NCBI GenBank assembly: GCA_039812545.1
Contig: JBDIAR010000177.1
Coordinates: 1 to 6,659 of the forward strand
Direction of reading: 5' to 3'
Origin: JBDIAR01 sp039812545
GTDB taxonomy: Bacteria; Actinomycetota; Actinomycetes; Actinomycetales; Dermatophilaceae
Length of the DNA: 6,659 bases
Position 1 is the first letter of the stretch. Each line of letters starts with the position of its first letter. Positions 6,392-6,659 of this stretch are shown here, piece after piece. Made by a program: the position numbers and the translations under genes. The notes beneath the pieces were generated by a model. That model was not told the origin of the DNA. It saw only the letters and a list, made by a program, of their open reading frames with translations, and did not search any database.

Positions 6392-6417
6392 GCATACCAA
6401 GGGTGCCGGGGTATGCC
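6391..6417. repeat. Inverted pair GGCATACC / GGTATGCC
   Basis: An exact 8-bp inverted repeat (6391-6398 and 6410-6417) separated by 11 bases, built from two copies of the window-wide heptamer in opposite orientation. It could form a small hairpin or be a two-part protein site. Confidence 0.6.
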
Positions 6418-6524
6418 GTTCGCCCCGTAGCTGCGTCGGTATCCAGCCGGGTTTCAGCCCCCCGCGTGGCCCGGCACGTCGCGCCCGCCGAGGGCGCGCG
6501 TCGTCCGGTGCCGCGACTCCAAAA

Positions 6525-6540
6525 TCGCCCGATCGGGCGA
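6525..6540. repeat. 16-bp palindrome, copy 1 (TCGCCCGATCGGGCGA)
   Basis: A perfect self-complementary 16-mer with AAAA before it and AATTG after it. It is identical to the copy at 6577-6592. It is either an operator or, read on the - strand, a short stem followed by TTTT. Confidence 0.75.
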
Positions 6541-6576
6541 AATTGTCCGGCTCCCGGTGGGTCCCGACCTCGAAAA

Positions 6577-6592
6577 TCGCCCGATCGGGCGA
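6577..6592. repeat. 16-bp palindrome, copy 2 (TCGCCCGATCGGGCGA)
   Basis: The second copy lies exactly 52 bases from the first, again with AAAA before it and AAATTG after it. The flanks are also partly alike: CGAC and TC just upstream, and TCCC-N3-GGG versus CCC-N3-GGG downstream. The pair therefore looks like a diverged 52-base tandem unit. Confidence 0.75.
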
Positions 6593-6659
6593 AAATTGCA
6601 GTTCCCAGAGGGCGACGCGCACGAAGTCCCGGCCGGCGCGGAATCAGGCGCGGACTCAG

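Larger units (their letters stand above)
6249..6659. other. Intergenic region without a recognisable gene, rich in short repeats
   Basis: I find no supportable coding sequence, tRNA or other RNA gene in these 411 bases on either strand. Open frames here run through the hairpin and palindromes and have low-complexity Arg/Pro/Gly composition. The region holds three GGCATAC copies, a CACCTG-A-CAGGTG palindrome, three GACAGG words and two identical 16-bp palindromes. It probably includes control DNA for a gene beyond the right edge, whose direction cannot be seen. Confidence 0.5.

Noticed and set aside
6521..6598. CRISPR array
   Set aside because: There are only two repeat copies, the repeat is a perfect palindrome, the next repeat expected 52 bases on is absent, and the intervening sequences share words instead of being unrelated.
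6137..6622. 161-codon - strand frame covering the right intergenic region
   Set aside because: It crosses both 16-bp palindromes, the GGCATAC cluster and the hairpin, ends inside the deacetylase gene, and shows no domain, convincing start signal or protein-like composition.

Overview
This is a high-GC window (roughly two thirds G+C) from an actinobacterium. The evidence is two actinobacterial-type membrane glycosyltransferases, a compact RNB-family ribonuclease, a bacterial class A RNase P RNA with a TANNNT-type promoter, and what looks like a leaderless start. A placement in Micrococcales, near the Dermatophilaceae/Intrasporangiaceae, is only an impression from general style. All recognisable genes are on the + strand, and no mobile element, tRNA or CRISPR array was seen.

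Layout. At 2-658 is the C-terminal half of a GT87-type mannosyltransferase, cut by the window edge. It overlaps by 14 bases a second polytopic membrane glycosyltransferase (645-2045, Gpi18/GT-C-like), and the two look like a coupled lipid-sugar (mannosyl) transfer pair. At 1927-3381 is an RNB-domain exoribonuclease that starts inside the 3' end of the glycosyltransferase reading frame. A TAGATT box lies six bases before its ATG, so it is probably made from a leaderless mRNA. A hairpin and a good promoter (TTGATC-17-TACGCT) then precede a complete tyrosine phenol-lyase gene (3489-4901), which splits tyrosine into phenol, pyruvate and ammonia. Next is rnpB, the RNase P RNA (about 4938-5322), with its own -10 box. 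A secreted NodB-type polysaccharide deacetylase (5424-6173) follows, closed by a perfect 20-bp-stem hairpin at 6206-6248. The last 411 bases carry no gene I can support but are rich in repeats and palindromes.

These genes do not form one pathway. They look like ordinary chromosomal neighbours in four or five transcription units: envelope glycosyltransferases, RNA decay, amino-acid catabolism, tRNA 5' processing and cell-wall modification.

The most striking signal is a short word. The heptamer GGCATAC (or its complement GTATGCC) occurs 16 times in 6.7 kb, against less than one expected by my rough estimate. It is always preceded by a pyrimidine. In genes it appears to dictate codon choice: five of the six Ala-Tyr pairs are GCA-TAC, the sixth lies in a reverse-strand copy, and the only Ile ATA codons I noticed lie inside it. 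Three copies cluster at 6373-6417 around a perfect palindrome. Further right, two identical 16-bp palindromes sit exactly 52 bp apart (five helical turns). These look like a genome-wide sequence word and a local operator-like region, neither of which I can match to a described system.
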